A DNA stretch of 60,673 bases from Sedimenticola sp. (GTDB taxonomy: Bacteria; Pseudomonadota; Gammaproteobacteria; Chromatiales; Chromatiaceae): NCBI GenBank assembly GCA_027008705.1, contig JALVEB010000197.1, forward strand, positions 1 through 60,673, in the 5' to 3' direction. Position numbers and translations under genes: made by a program. Below, piece after piece: positions 39,562 to 51,010 of the stretch (position 1 is the first letter of the stretch; each line of letters begins with the position of its first letter). The notes below the pieces were generated by a model. The model searched no databases and was not told the origin of the DNA. It saw nothing but the letters and a program-made list of their open reading frames with translations.

Positions 39562-41906
39562 GGCACCCGCTGGATCTGATCGCGGAACGGCTTCGCTTTC
39601 ATGAAGCCGACCACGCGCAAGGCCTTGCGTTCACGGCCGTCGCTGCCGAAGAACAGGATCGCCGGCGGGCCGGGGATCGCGAAACGCTTCATCAGCGCCT
39701 TGTCGCGCTCGTCGTTGGCGGTGACATCGGCCTGGAGCACGACGAAGTCCGACAATGCCTGGATGACCGCCGGATCGGAAAAGGTATCGCGCTCCATCTC
39801 CTTGCACGAGACGCACCAGTCGGCGTAGAAATCCAGCATCACCTTTTTTCCCTGGGCGCTGGCCGCGGCGACCATGCGATCGAGATCGGCCGGGGATTCG
39901 ACCCGCCGCATTCGCAGGTGCGCCGCCGTGCCGCTCGCGCCGCCAGCGCTGGCGGCGAAGCCGACGCCGCGCAGTGGCTGAACGGTGTCCTTGCCGCCGG
40001 TCGCGACGCCGACCAGCATCAGCGCGCCATAGATCAGCAGCGCGAGACCGAATCCCTTCCACAGCTTGCGCCAGCCCGAAGCGCCCTCGGCGAGCGGCTC
40101 GAGCGCGCCCAGATAGACCGCCGAACAGATCAGCAGCAGCCCCCACAGCAGCATTGCGACGCTCGGACTGACGATGCGTTCGAGCAGCAGGATGGCGACC
40201 GCGAGCAGACCGACCCCGAAGAACGCCTTGATGGCGTCCATCCACGGGCCGGCCTTCGGCAACAGCTTGCCGGCCGAGGTGCCGAGCAGGATCAACGGCG
40301 CGCCCATGCCGAGGCCGAGCATGAACAGCGCGAGACCGCCAAGCACCGGATCCTGGGTCTGACCGATGTAGATCAGCGCGCCGGCCAGCGGCGGGGCGAC
40401 GCATGGCCCGACGATCAATGCCGAGAGAAAGCCCATGATCGCGACGCCGACCAGATGGCCGCCCTGCTGGCGGTTGCTGACGGCGGTCAGTTTGCTTTGC
40501 AGGTTGCTGGGCAGCTGGAGTTCGTAGAACCCGAACATCGACAGCGCCAGCAGCACGAAGAGCAGAGCGAACAGGCCGAGAATCCACGGGTTCTGAAACG
40601 CGGCCTGAAGATTGGCGCCGAAGAGCCCGGCGATGACGCCGGCGACGGTATAGGTCAGCGCCATCGCGACGACATAGACCAGCGACAACACCAGCCCCTT
40701 GCGCACCGTGATATCGGTTCCCTGGCCGGCGATGATGCCGGACAGGATCGGGATCATCGGGAAAACGCAGGGGGTCAGCGAAAGCAGCAGGCCGAAGCCG
40801 AAGAAGCTCAACGCGATCCACCAGGCGTTGCCGCCGCCGAGCAGCGCGGCGACCCGGTCCTGCTCCGACAGGGCCGGCCCTTCGGCTGGCGCGCCCGGGG
40901 GGGCGGTCGGAGTCGACATGGTGGTCGTGGTGGACGCGGGGGTGGCGTCGAGCTCGTCGGCGCTGTCGACCGGCGGCAGCAACAGCTTCACCTCGCGCCG
41001 CTGCGGCGGGTAGCAGATGCCGCGTTCGGCGCAACCCTGGTACGAGACTTTCAGCGTCGCCCCGGTCTCGCCGGTGGCGCCGCGTAACAGCGGGATGTCG
41101 ATGTCCAGCGCGTGATGATAGACCGCCACGTCACCGCTTTCGCCGCTCGGCAGGATCGCGTTCTTCTTGATCTCGGGCGGCGGCATCCGCCAGGGTCCGA
41201 GGCGGGTGGCGGTGGCCTCCAGCGCGATCTTGATTCGATCCTGATAGAGATAGGTGCCATCGGCGATGTCCCAGTGCAGGTGCAGGGTGCGCGGATCCTT
41301 CAGGCCCGCCCGGAAGCGGTAGGCCTGCTCCACCGGCTGCACGTCGTCCCCGGCCAGGCCCAGATCGTCGCCCAGGACGCCGAGCGAAGCGAGCGCCTTG
41401 CCTTCTTTCGCGGGCGAGGCGAGCGGCGACAACTGGGTGGGTTCGTCGGTTTTCGAGCCGGCAGGGGCGGGCAGGGTGATGTGAAAGCGCCGGTGTTGCG
41501 GCGGATAACACAGTCCACCATCGGCGCAGCCCTGGTAGACCGCCTCGATGGTGAGCTCGCGACCGGCGCTGCTCTCGATCGGCAGCTCGACCGAGGCGTG
41601 GTGATGATAGACCTCGAGGTGGCCGAAGAACGGATCGTCCTTGGGTTCGGCCGGCGAGAGGCGCGGCTCGCCGAGGATTGCATCACCATCCGGCGCATCG
41701 AAGCGGAACTTGCTCTTGTAGAGATAGTAGCCGTCGGCGATATGCCACTCGATGCGCGCGCTATCGGCGTGGACTGCCTTGATTTCCGGCCGGAAGGCCT
41801 CATCTACCGGGAGGAAGTCCTGATCCGCGAACAGACGGTTGGGAAGCAAGGAGGCGAGGCCGGCGAGCAGCGCAATGATCAATCGATGGTGCATTGATTC
41901 ATCCAT
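39558..41906 (-). CDS. dsbD: Thiol:disulfide interchange protein DsbD with two tandem N-terminal domains
   Basis: Two nDsbD-like modules (YQGCADGGLCYPPQ and YQGCAERGICYPPQ), central 8-TM domain, C-terminal FYADWCVSCKEME thioredoxin domain. Confidence 0.95.
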   Translation of the reverse strand: MDESMHHRLIIALLAGLASLLPNRLFADQDFLPVDEAFRPEIKAVHADSARIEWHIADGYYLYKSKFRFDAPDGDAILGEPRLSPAEPKDDPFFGHLEVYHHHASVELPIESSAGRELTIEAVYQGCADGGLCYPPQHRRFHITLPAPAGSKTDEPTQLSPLASPAKEGKALASLGVLGDDLGLAGDDVQPVEQAYRFRAGLKDPRTLHLHWDIADGTYLYQDRIKIALEATATRLGPWRMPPPEIKKNAILPSGESGDVAVYHHALDIDIPLLRGATGETGATLKVSYQGCAERGICYPPQRREVKLLLPPVDSADELDATPASTTTTMSTPTAPPGAPAEGPALSEQDRVAALLGGGNAWWIALSFFGFGLLLSLTPCVFPMIPILSGIIAGQGTDITVRKGLVLSLVYVVAMALTYTVAGVIAGLFGANLQAAFQNPWILGLFALLFVLLALSMFGFYELQLPSNLQSKLTAVSNRQQGGHLVGVAIMGFLSALIVGPCVAPPLAGALIYIGQTQDPVLGGLALFMLGLGMGAPLILLGTSAGKLLPKAGPWMDAIKAFFGVGLLAVAILLLERIVSPSVAMLLWGLLLICSAVYLGALEPLAEGASGWRKLWKGFGLALLIYGALMLVGVATGGKDTVQPLRGVGFAASAGGASGTAAHLRMRRVESPADLDRMVAAASAQGKKVMLDFYADWCVSCKEMERDTFSDPAVIQALSDFVVLQADVTANDERDKALMKRFAIPGPPAILFFGSDGRERKALRVVGFMKAKPFRDQIQRVP

Positions 41907-42199
41907 TCTAGATAGGAAGAAAGGCCGTCGACGATGGGCAGCGCGATCAGCTCGGGCACCTCGTAGGGGTGTAGTTCCGCAAGCCGTTCGCGCAGCGCGT
42001 CGAAACGAGTCCGGGTGGTTTTCATTATCATAAGGACTTCGGGGTCTTCATGCAGTTCCCCGCGCCAGCGGTAGAGCGAGTGGACGCCGGGCAGCAGGTT
42101 GACGCAGGCGGCAAGCCGCTCGTCGAGCAGTTGGCGCGCCAGCTCCCGCGCGCGGTCGCTGTCGGGCATCGTCGAAAGGGCGAGCAATGGTTCGGACAT
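41879..42199 (-). CDS. cutA: Divalent-cation tolerance protein CutA
   Basis: LDERLAACVNLLPGVHSLYRWRGELHEDPEVLMIMKTTRTRF...HPYEVPELIALPI. Confidence 0.95.
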   Translation of the reverse strand: MSEPLLALSTMPDSDRARELARQLLDERLAACVNLLPGVHSLYRWRGELHEDPEVLMIMKTTRTRFDALRERLAELHPYEVPELIALPIVDGLSSYLEWMNQCTID

Positions 42200-42253
42200 G
42201 ATTTTCCCGTGATACTGCATTACCCGTGGCGAAGCGGGTGCTTGCGCCCGCTG

Positions 42254-42376
42254 TATACTCGTCGCCCATGGGTTTTCGGATTTTCGAGGCCGTTCCTCGC
42301 GCCCGTGGGCAAGGCGCGGAAACGAGTCATAGCCCATTTCTATGGCGAGTTTCCGCAACAACGCCCACGGGTGCGA
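42254..42376. repeat. MITE-like family B copy 4, with extended cruciform
   Basis: TATACTCGTCGCCCATGGGTTTTCGGATTTTCGAGGCCGTTCCTCGCGCCCGTGGGCAAGGCGCGGAAACGAGTCA; GCGGAAAC/GTTTCCGC and CGCCCGTGGGC/GCCCACGGG arms; right boundary approximate. Confidence 0.75.
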
Positions 42377-42520
42377 GGCGTATCGCTTCGAGAGTGTAGC
42401 CTTACGCGCCTCACTTGTGTATCGCTCTGTTGCACTGATGGCGCCCGCCGGTTCGTTTCGGCGCCAGAGCGTTTTGATTTTCGGCTGGTGCGCCAGCGTA
42501 ATCCCGACAGGTCCGCTTCC

Positions 42521-42976
42521 ATGATCAATCCTCTTCCGCTTCTTTTATTGTTGTTTCTCATTGCGCCGGCCATCGAGCTCTATCTGATGATCCAGGTTGG
42601 CAGCCGCATCGGCGCCGGTCCCACGGTGTTGCTGGTATTGTTCACCGCGGTGCTCGGCGGCTTGTTGGTGCGCATGCAGGGGCTGTCGACCCTGAACCGC
42701 GTGCGGCGCACCCTGGCGCGGGGCGAGGCGCCGGCGCTGGAGATGCTCGAGGGCGTGGCCCTGGCGCTCGCCGGCGTGTTGCTGTTTCTGCCGGGCTTCG
42801 TGACCGACACTGCCGGTTTCCTGTTGCTCGTGCCGCCGCTGCGTCGCTGGTTGGTGATGCGCTGGGTGAGCGCCCCGGGCCGGCGCGTCGGGCTGCATGC
42901 CACCATCGACGGCGAGGCGCGGCGGGTGGGGGCGGGGCGCATCATCGATGCCGAGAGCCGCCGTGACGACGACTGA
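42521..42976 (+). CDS. fxsA: FxsA family membrane protein
   Basis: LLLFLIAPAIELYLMIQVGSRIGAGPTVLLVLFTAVLGGLLVRMQGLSTL...GVLLFLPGFVTDTAGFLLLVPPLRR. Confidence 0.92.
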   Translation: MINPLPLLLLLFLIAPAIELYLMIQVGSRIGAGPTVLLVLFTAVLGGLLVRMQGLSTLNRVRRTLARGEAPALEMLEGVALALAGVLLFLPGFVTDTAGFLLLVPPLRRWLVMRWVSAPGRRVGLHATIDGEARRVGAGRIIDAESRRDDD

Positions 42977-43017
42977 GACGGGTTCTTCCCCTCTCGAAAA
43001 AATTTCTTGCGCCTCTC

Positions 43018-43071
43018 TTGACTCCACCGGTTTTGCCCCTATTATTAGCACTCACATTTAGCGAGTGCTAG
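43018..43071 (+). promoter_or_regulatory. groESL promoter (TTGACT-N16-TATTAT) with CIRCE operator 43045-43071
   Basis: TTAGCACTC-acatttagc-GAGTGCTAG matches CIRCE (TTAGCACTC-N9-GAGTGCTAA) with one terminal mismatch. Confidence 0.95.
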
Positions 43072-43121
43072 CAAAAGGCGCTCGGGTTCGATGCACTAAC
43101 CACAATTGGAGAAAGGTCCCC

Positions 43122-43412
43122 ATGAAGATTCGTCCATTGCACGACCGCGTCGTCGTTCGTCGCCAGGAAGAAGAGCGCACCACCGCCGGTGGCATCGTTC
43201 TGCCGGACAGCGCAACCGAGAAGCCCGCGCAAGGCGAGGTCATCGCCGCCGGCAACGGCAAACTGCTCGAGAACGGCGACGTTCGTCCGCTGGATGTCAA
43301 GGTCGGTGACAAGGTGTTGTTCGGCAAATACGCCGGCAACGAGGTCACCATCGATGGCGAGGATCTGCTCGTGATGCGCGAAGACGACATCATGGGCGTG
43401 ATCGAAAGCTGA
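43122..43412 (+). CDS. groES: Co-chaperonin GroES
   Basis: [46 protein letters not shown]. Confidence 0.99.
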   Translation: MKIRPLHDRVVVRRQEEERTTAGGIVLPDSATEKPAQGEVIAAGNGKLLENGDVRPLDVKVGDKVLFGKYAGNEVTIDGEDLLVMREDDIMGVIES

Positions 43413-43447
43413 TCCGCAACGCGGACCAACCGACAGAATCTTTGTAA

Positions 43448-45112
<1,665 letters not shown>

Positions 45113-45151
45113 GCGCCCCATCCGTGACCCCGGCGCTTCCGGCGCCAAGTG

Positions 45152-45180
45152 AAAAAGCCCCGCTTCGGCGGGGCTTTTTT
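45152..45180. terminator. Rho-independent (bidirectional) terminator after groEL
   Basis: AAAAAGCCCCGCTTCGGCGGGGCTTTTTT. Confidence 0.95.
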
Positions 45181-45188
45181 CGTCTGGG

Positions 45189-45701
45189 CTATTTCTTCTC
45201 TTTCCGTGATCGGGTGTTATTGCTTTCCGTCCGCGCCTTTTTGGTTTTGGACTTCTTTTTGGTCTTTTTCTTGATCTTCTTTTCGACCTTTGCCGTCTTG
45301 ACGGGCTCGAAGGGCCGCAGTCGCCTGGCTTGCGCCGGCTTTGGAGCGGTGGAAGCGCCCGTCCGGCGGCTCGAGGCCGGGCTGCGCGCGTGTCTTGTCG
45401 TCGAGGCGGCTTTCCCGCCGCCCCGGGTGATTCCGCCGCTCAAGGACAGCTCGCGGCGGTTTTTCCGCAGGGTCGCTTCACCGATCCCCGGGACGTTCAT
45501 CAAATCCTCGATCTTGCGGAATGGCCCGTGCTTGCGGCGATAATCGATGATGGCCCGGGCCTTGACCGGGCCGATGCCATGCAGGTTCTGTTGCAGCGCG
45601 GCCGCGTCGGCCTTGTTGATATCGACCTTCGCCGCCCAGCCGGCCGGGGCGAGGCCGACGAGCAGGAAGATGCCGAGGATGAAGAGAAATTTGCGTATCA
45701 T
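45189..45701 (-). CDS. ComEA-family helix-hairpin-helix protein with long Lys/Arg-rich C-terminal tail
   Basis: Signal peptide; KVDINKADAAALQQNLHGIGPVKARAIIDYRRKHGPFRKIEDLMNVPGIGEATL; tail ...KTAKVEKKIKKKTKKKSKTKKARTESNNTRSRKEKK. Confidence 0.88.
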   Translation of the reverse strand: MIRKFLFILGIFLLVGLAPAGWAAKVDINKADAAALQQNLHGIGPVKARAIIDYRRKHGPFRKIEDLMNVPGIGEATLRKNRRELSLSGGITRGGGKAASTTRHARSPASSRRTGASTAPKPAQARRLRPFEPVKTAKVEKKIKKKTKKKSKTKKARTESNNTRSRKEKK

Positions 45702-45840
45702 GGATCGCCTCCTGTGGTTCATGGTTTCCCACGGTGGGTGGGGACAGGCGAATACTGGCCTCGTCGCGGGATAGAAGCAAGTAGGGCAACGAGGGCCTCG
45801 GGGGCGCGAGGCGGGCCAGGGGATTTCCCGGAGGATCGAT

Positions 45841-48645
45841 ATGAACGAACCTGAGGATCTGGAACGCTTCGCGCGGGCGTGCCCACGGCGGCGCGAGGCG
45901 CTGGTCCGGCTTGCGCGCTGGAGCGGGTTCGCGCGCCATTGGCTGCGCGCCGATGAGGAGCTGCTGGCCCGTTTGTGTCGCGATGATCTCGCGCGCGCGC
46001 GCAGCTTGGCGGATTATCGCGGGCGGCTGCGTGAACGGCTCTCCGGGATTGAGGATTTCGAAGGGCTGCAACGCGCGCTGCGCCGGTTTCGCAACGCCGA
46101 GATGACCCGCATCATCTGGCGCGACCTGAACGGGCTGGGTCCGCTGCGCGAGATCCTGCGGGAGCTCTCCGACCTGGCCGAGAGCTGCATCGATCTGACG
46201 CTCGACTGGCTCTACCCGCGTGCCTGCGCCCGCCATGGCACGCCGCGCGACGCCGGCGGCGCGCCCCAGCGGCTGCTGGTGTTGGCGATGGGCAAGCTCG
46301 GCGCCTGGGAGTTGAATCTGTCCTCCGATATCGATCTGGTGTTCATTTTCCCCGAGCACGGCCACACCGACGGCGCGCGCGCGTTGGCCAACGAGACCTT
46401 CTTCACCCGGCTCGCGCGCGAACTCGCGCGCGCGCTGTCGGCGCGCACCGTCGACGGTTTCGCGTTTCGCGTCGATACCCGCCTGCGCCCGTTCGGCGAG
46501 TCCGGTCCGCTGGTCACGAGCCTGGCGGCCTTCGAAACCTATCTGGAGGGACAGGCGCGCACCTGGGAGCGTTATGCGATGATCAAGGCGCGGGTGGTCT
46601 CCGGGCCGCCGCGCGAGGCTGCGCGGCTGATGGCCTTGATCGAGCCCTTCGTCTACCGCGGCTATGTCGATTTCGGCGTCATCGCCTCGTTGCGGCGCAT
46701 GAAGCGGCTGATCGAACGCGAGGTCGGAAAGCGCGGCGCCTGGGCCGACATCAAGCTCGGCCCCGGCGGCATCCGCGAGATTGAATTCATCGCTCAGGCC
46801 TTCCAGTTGATCCATGGGGGGCGGGATCGCCGCTTGCGCGTGCGTCCGGTCCTCGATGTGCTCGCGCGCCTCGCCGGGCTCGAACTGCTGCCCGCCTATG
46901 TGGTCACGGGGCTGCGCGAGGCCTACGAATTCCTGCGCCGGGTCGAGAACCGTCTGCAAGCATGGCGCGACGAACAGACCCACCGTCTGCCCGCCGACGA
47001 GGCCGCGCGTCAGCGTCTGGCCGAGGCGATGGGCTATGCGGAATGGGGTGGCTTCGCGCGCGCGCTCGAGACCCACCGGCGGCGCGTGCAGGGCTATTTC
47101 GAGCAGGTGTTCGACTCACCGCAACGTGATGAGGAAGCCGATCCGCCCGACGAGCCGCTGCGCGACGACGCCGCCCGGGTGGCGCGCTGGCTGCTCGAGA
47201 GCGGCGCCGATTCGCAGTGGCGGGACGAACTCGTTTCGTGGCTTGCGAGCGGCGAACTGCGTGCCCTCGACGCCCGGGGTCAGCGCCGCCTGGACCGTCT
47301 GATGCCGCTGTTGCTCGGCGCCGCCCGCGGTCAGCGGGTCGGTCGCGAGGTGTTGCCCCGTCTGCTCGAGCTGGTGCGTCGCGTGGCGCGGCGCGGCAAC
47401 TACCTCGAGCTACTGATCGAGAACCCGTTGGCGATCTCGCAACTGGTGCGGCTGTTCGCCGCCAGCCCGTGGATCGCCGAGCAACTGACCCGTTATCCGG
47501 TATTGCTCGATGAGCTGCTCGACCCACGCCGCCTGTATGCGCCGTTGACGCCGGAGGCCTTGGGCGCTGAGCTCGAGGCCCTGCTCGCGCATATCGACCC
47601 CGACGACCTCGAACAATCGATGGAGCGCCTGCGCCAGTTCGCGCGCGGCAACCGCCTGCGCGTCGCCGCCGCCGACCTCGCCGGCCTGCTGCCGGTCGCC
47701 ACCGTCTCCGACTACCTCTCGGCGATCGCCGACCGCGTGCTCGACGCCGCGCTGCGCCTGGCGCTGCGCGAGCTGCGCCGCCGTCATGGCGATCCGCAAG
47801 ACATCGAAGGCGACGACAGCGGCTTCGTCGTCATCGCCTATGGCAAGCTCGGTGGCCACGAACTCGGCTACGGCTCCGATCTCGATCTGGTCTTCGTGCA
47901 TGGCGCGCGCGCGCCCGCCGGCGTCACCGACGGTCCGCGCCCGGTGCCGAATGAGCAGTTCTATATCCGTCTCGGCCAGCGCCTGGTGCATATCGTTACC
48001 ACCCGCACCCACTCCGGGCGGCTCTACGAGATTGACATGCGGCTGCGACCGAACGGCGCCTCCGGGTTGCTCGCGGTCTCGCTCGGCGCCTTCGCCCGCT
48101 ACCAGCGCGAGCAGGCCTGGACCTGGGAGCATCAAGCGCTGGTGCGCGCGCGTCCGGTGACGGGTGACCGCGCGCTGACCGAACGCTTTCAGGCCTTGCG
48201 CCGCGAGATTCTGACCCGCCCTCGCGACGCCTCCCGGCTGCGCCGTGAAGTGCTCGGGATGCGGGAGAAGATGCGCGCCGCGCTGGACCGTTCCGATGCC
48301 CGTGAGTTCGATCTCAAGCAGGGCGCGGGTGGTATCGTCGATATCGAATTTATGGTTCAATATGCAGTCTTGCGCTGGGCCCATGCGCATCCCGACCTGG
48401 CCGACGAGACCAGCACCCTCGGCCTGTTGCGTCGGCTCGCCGGGCACGGCCTGCTGCCGCGGGACGAGGCCGGCGCGCTCGCCGCCGCCCTCGAGCGCCT
48501 GCGCGGCCTGGCGCATCGTCGCGCCCTGGCCGGGGAGCCGGCGCGCGTCGCCGACGATGAATTGCGCGATACGCGCGCCCGCGTCAGCGCGGCCTGGCGC
48601 CGCCTGATGCGGTCATCGGGTTCGTCCGGCCCGGTCGCGGGCTAG
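45841..48645 (+). CDS. glnE: Bifunctional glutamine synthetase adenylyltransferase/deadenylase
   Basis: MGKLGAWELNLSSDIDLVFIF, LGPGGIREIEFIAQ, YGKLGGHELGYGSDLDLVFVH, KQGAGGIVDIEFMVQY. Confidence 0.97.
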   Translation: MNEPEDLERFARACPRRREALVRLARWSGFARHWLRADEELLARLCRDDLARARSLADYRGRLRERLSGIEDFEGLQRALRRFRNAEMTRIIWRDLNGLGPLREILRELSDLAESCIDLTLDWLYPRACARHGTPRDAGGAPQRLLVLAMGKLGAWELNLSSDIDLVFIFPEHGHTDGARALANETFFTRLARELARALSARTVDGFAFRVDTRLRPFGESGPLVTSLAAFETYLEGQARTWERYAMIKARVVSGPPREAARLMALIEPFVYRGYVDFGVIASLRRMKRLIEREVGKRGAWADIKLGPGGIREIEFIAQAFQLIHGGRDRRLRVRPVLDVLARLAGLELLPAYVVTGLREAYEFLRRVENRLQAWRDEQTHRLPADEAARQRLAEAMGYAEWGGFARALETHRRRVQGYFEQVFDSPQRDEEADPPDEPLRDDAARVARWLLESGADSQWRDELVSWLASGELRALDARGQRRLDRLMPLLLGAARGQRVGREVLPRLLELVRRVARRGNYLELLIENPLAISQLVRLFAASPWIAEQLTRYPVLLDELLDPRRLYAPLTPEALGAELEALLAHIDPDDLEQSMERLRQFARGNRLRVAAADLAGLLPVATVSDYLSAIADRVLDAALRLALRELRRRHGDPQDIEGDDSGFVVIAYGKLGGHELGYGSDLDLVFVHGARAPAGVTDGPRPVPNEQFYIRLGQRLVHIVTTRTHSGRLYEIDMRLRPNGASGLLAVSLGAFARYQREQAWTWEHQALVRARPVTGDRALTERFQALRREILTRPRDASRLRREVLGMREKMRAALDRSDAREFDLKQGAGGIVDIEFMVQYAVLRWAHAHPDLADETSTLGLLRRLAGHGLLPRDEAGALAAALERLRGLAHRRALAGEPARVADDELRDTRARVSAAWRRLMRSSGSSGPVAG

Positions 48646-48806
48646 CAGGCTGTTGAAAAACGCGGTTTTTCAACAGCCTGTGCGCGGCACAGGGAAGTGC
48701 CGCCATTTTCAGTGGCTGTAAGCCATTGAAAATGAAGGAAGCGGGAAACCGCGTTTTCTGCTTCCGTGGTTGAAAAAGCCCAGGGAAGGGCTTTTTCAAC
48801 ATCCTG
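48646..48806. repeat. Multi-hairpin MITE-like element, family C
   Basis: CAGGCTGTTGAAAAA ... TTTTTCAACATCCTG ends (14/15), flanked on both sides by CTAG; several internal hairpins. Confidence 0.85.
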
Positions 48807-48837
48807 CTAGAGAGAGTCAGAGTCTAGGAGTTCGAGC

Positions 48838-49761
48838 ATGCAAACAATGGCCGATCGTGACGGCGTCATCTGGATGGACGGCGAGATGGTGCCCTGGCGC
48901 GAGGCCAAGGTCCATGTCCTGACCCATACCCTGCACTACGGCATGGGCGTCTTCGAGGGCGTGCGCGCCTACCACGCCGACCAGGGCACCGCGATCTTCC
49001 GTCTGCGCGAGCACACCCAGCGGCTGTTCCGATCGGCCAAGATCCTCGGCATGCCGATCCCGTTCGACGGCGCCGCGATCGACGAGGCCCAGCTCGCGGT
49101 GCTGCGCGAGAACCACCTGGATTCCGCTTACCTGCGCCCGATGTGCTACTACGGCGCCGAGGGCATGGGCTTGCGCGCCGACAACCTGCGCGTGCACTGC
49201 ATGGTCGCGGCCTGGGAATGGGGCAGCTATCTCGGCGCCGACAACATGGAGAAGGGCATCCGCATCCATACCTCCTCGTTCAGCCGCCACCATGTCAACG
49301 TCACCATGTGCAAGGCCAAGGCCAACGGCAACTACATGAACTCGATGCTGGCCTTGCAGGAAGCGATCGACAACGGCTATGACGAGGCCCTGTTGCTGGA
49401 TACCGAGGGCTATGTCGCCGAGGGCAGCGGCGAGAACATCTTCCTCGTCGTCGACGGCGGACTGGTCACTCCCGACCTGACCTCCGCGCTCGACGGCATC
49501 ACCCGTCGCACCATCATCGAGCTGGCCGGCGAACTCGGCATCCCGGTGCGCGAGAAGCGCATCACCCGCGACGAGGTCTACATCGCCGACGAGGCCTTCT
49601 TCACCGGCACCGCGGCCGAGGTCACGCCGATCCGCGAGGTCGACAAGCGCGTGATCGGCGACGGTCGGCGGGGTCCAATCACCGAAAAGCTGCAAAGCCT
49701 CTACTTCGACCTCGTCCACGGCCGCGTCGAGGCCCACCGCGACTGGCTGAGCTACGTCTGA
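48838..49761 (+). CDS. ilvE: Branched-chain amino acid aminotransferase
   Basis: VHVLTHTLHYGMGVFEGVRAY, NYMNSMLALQEAIDNGYDEALLLDTEGYVAEGSGENIF, DEAFFTGTAAEVTPI. Confidence 0.96.
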   Translation: MQTMADRDGVIWMDGEMVPWREAKVHVLTHTLHYGMGVFEGVRAYHADQGTAIFRLREHTQRLFRSAKILGMPIPFDGAAIDEAQLAVLRENHLDSAYLRPMCYYGAEGMGLRADNLRVHCMVAAWEWGSYLGADNMEKGIRIHTSSFSRHHVNVTMCKAKANGNYMNSMLALQEAIDNGYDEALLLDTEGYVAEGSGENIFLVVDGGLVTPDLTSALDGITRRTIIELAGELGIPVREKRITRDEVYIADEAFFTGTAAEVTPIREVDKRVIGDGRRGPITEKLQSLYFDLVHGRVEAHRDWLSYV

Positions 49762-49957
49762 CGCAGACTCGTTCGCGCCCGCTTCGTCCATCGGGAGCCA
49801 TCCGGGCATCCACCCGGCGCGGCCTTCTTCCTCCACCGCTTCGGAAGCACACGAATCACGGTCGACTTGATTCCTGTCACGCAAATGACAGCCGGGCCGG
49901 CTATGCTGTCGCACACTGGCCGCCAAAGAGTGGCCGATATCCGCTGGAGGAGACTGA

Positions 49958-51010
49958 ATGAAACGCAATACGCTGATTGCGATGCTGCGCGACATGCTGC
50001 TCGCCCGCGCCTTCGAGGAGCGCGCGGCGAAGGAGTACACGCAAGGCAACATCGCTGGCTTTTTGCATCTCTATCCGGGCGAGGAGGCGGTCGCAGTGGG
50101 CGTGCTGCATGCCGCCGAGCCTGGTGACTATGTGGTCAGCACCTACCGTGAGCACGTCCACGCCCTGGTGCGCGGTGTGTCGGCGCGCGCGGTGATGGCC
50201 GAGTTGTTCGGTCGAAAAAGCGGTTGCAGCGGCGGCATGGGTGGTTCGATGCACCTGTTCGACGCCGAGCGCCGCTTCATGGGGGGCTATGGCATCGTCG
50301 GCGAAACCTTTCCGGTGGCGACCGGCATCGGCTATGCGATCGCGATGCGTGAGTTGCCGGAGGCGGTGATCTGCTTCTTTGGCGATGGCGCGGTGAATCA
50401 GGGCACCTTCCATGAGTCGCTGAACATGGCCGCCTTGTGGCAATTGCCGGTGCTGTTCGTGTGCGAGAACAACCGCTATCAGATCGGCACCGAGATCCAT
50501 CGGCATTCCGCCGTGACCGAGGTCTACAAGCGCGCCTGCGGCTACCGCATCCCGGCCGAGCGCATCAACGGCATGGACGTGATCGAGGTCTATCGCGCCA
50601 CCCAATCCGCGTTGCAACGCATCCGCGAAGGGACCGGGCCACAGTTCCTCGAGATCGAGACCTATCGCTTCCGTGGCCACTCGATGGCCGATCCGGGAAG
50701 TTATCGTCCCAAGGTGGAGGTACAGGCCTTCCAGGAAGAAGACCCGATTACCGTGGTGCTCGAGGAGACCCTCCCCGATTATCCCAGCGCTGAACACCTC
50801 AACGCGATCGGGCGCGACAACATCGAACATCTGCGCAAGCACATCCATGAGGAAGGGCTGCTTGGCATCGGGGAGGTCGAGCAGCTGCGCCGCGAGATCG
50901 CCGAGGAGGTCGAAGACGCGGTGCGCTTCGCCAGCGAAAGCCCGGAACCGACGATGGCCGATGCGTTCGCCGCGCTGAACTGCAACCGCGGACAGGAGGT
51001 GCTGATCTGA
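49958..51010 (+). CDS. pdhA: Pyruvate dehydrogenase (acetyl-transferring) E1 component alpha subunit
   Basis: YREHVHALVRGV, GMGGSMHLFDAERRFMGGYGIVG, CFFGDGAVNQGTFHESLNMAALWQLPVLFVCENN TPP-binding motif. Confidence 0.93.
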   Translation: MKRNTLIAMLRDMLLARAFEERAAKEYTQGNIAGFLHLYPGEEAVAVGVLHAAEPGDYVVSTYREHVHALVRGVSARAVMAELFGRKSGCSGGMGGSMHLFDAERRFMGGYGIVGETFPVATGIGYAIAMRELPEAVICFFGDGAVNQGTFHESLNMAALWQLPVLFVCENNRYQIGTEIHRHSAVTEVYKRACGYRIPAERINGMDVIEVYRATQSALQRIREGTGPQFLEIETYRFRGHSMADPGSYRPKVEVQAFQEEDPITVVLEETLPDYPSAEHLNAIGRDNIEHLRKHIHEEGLLGIGEVEQLRREIAEEVEDAVRFASESPEPTMADAFAALNCNRGQEVLI

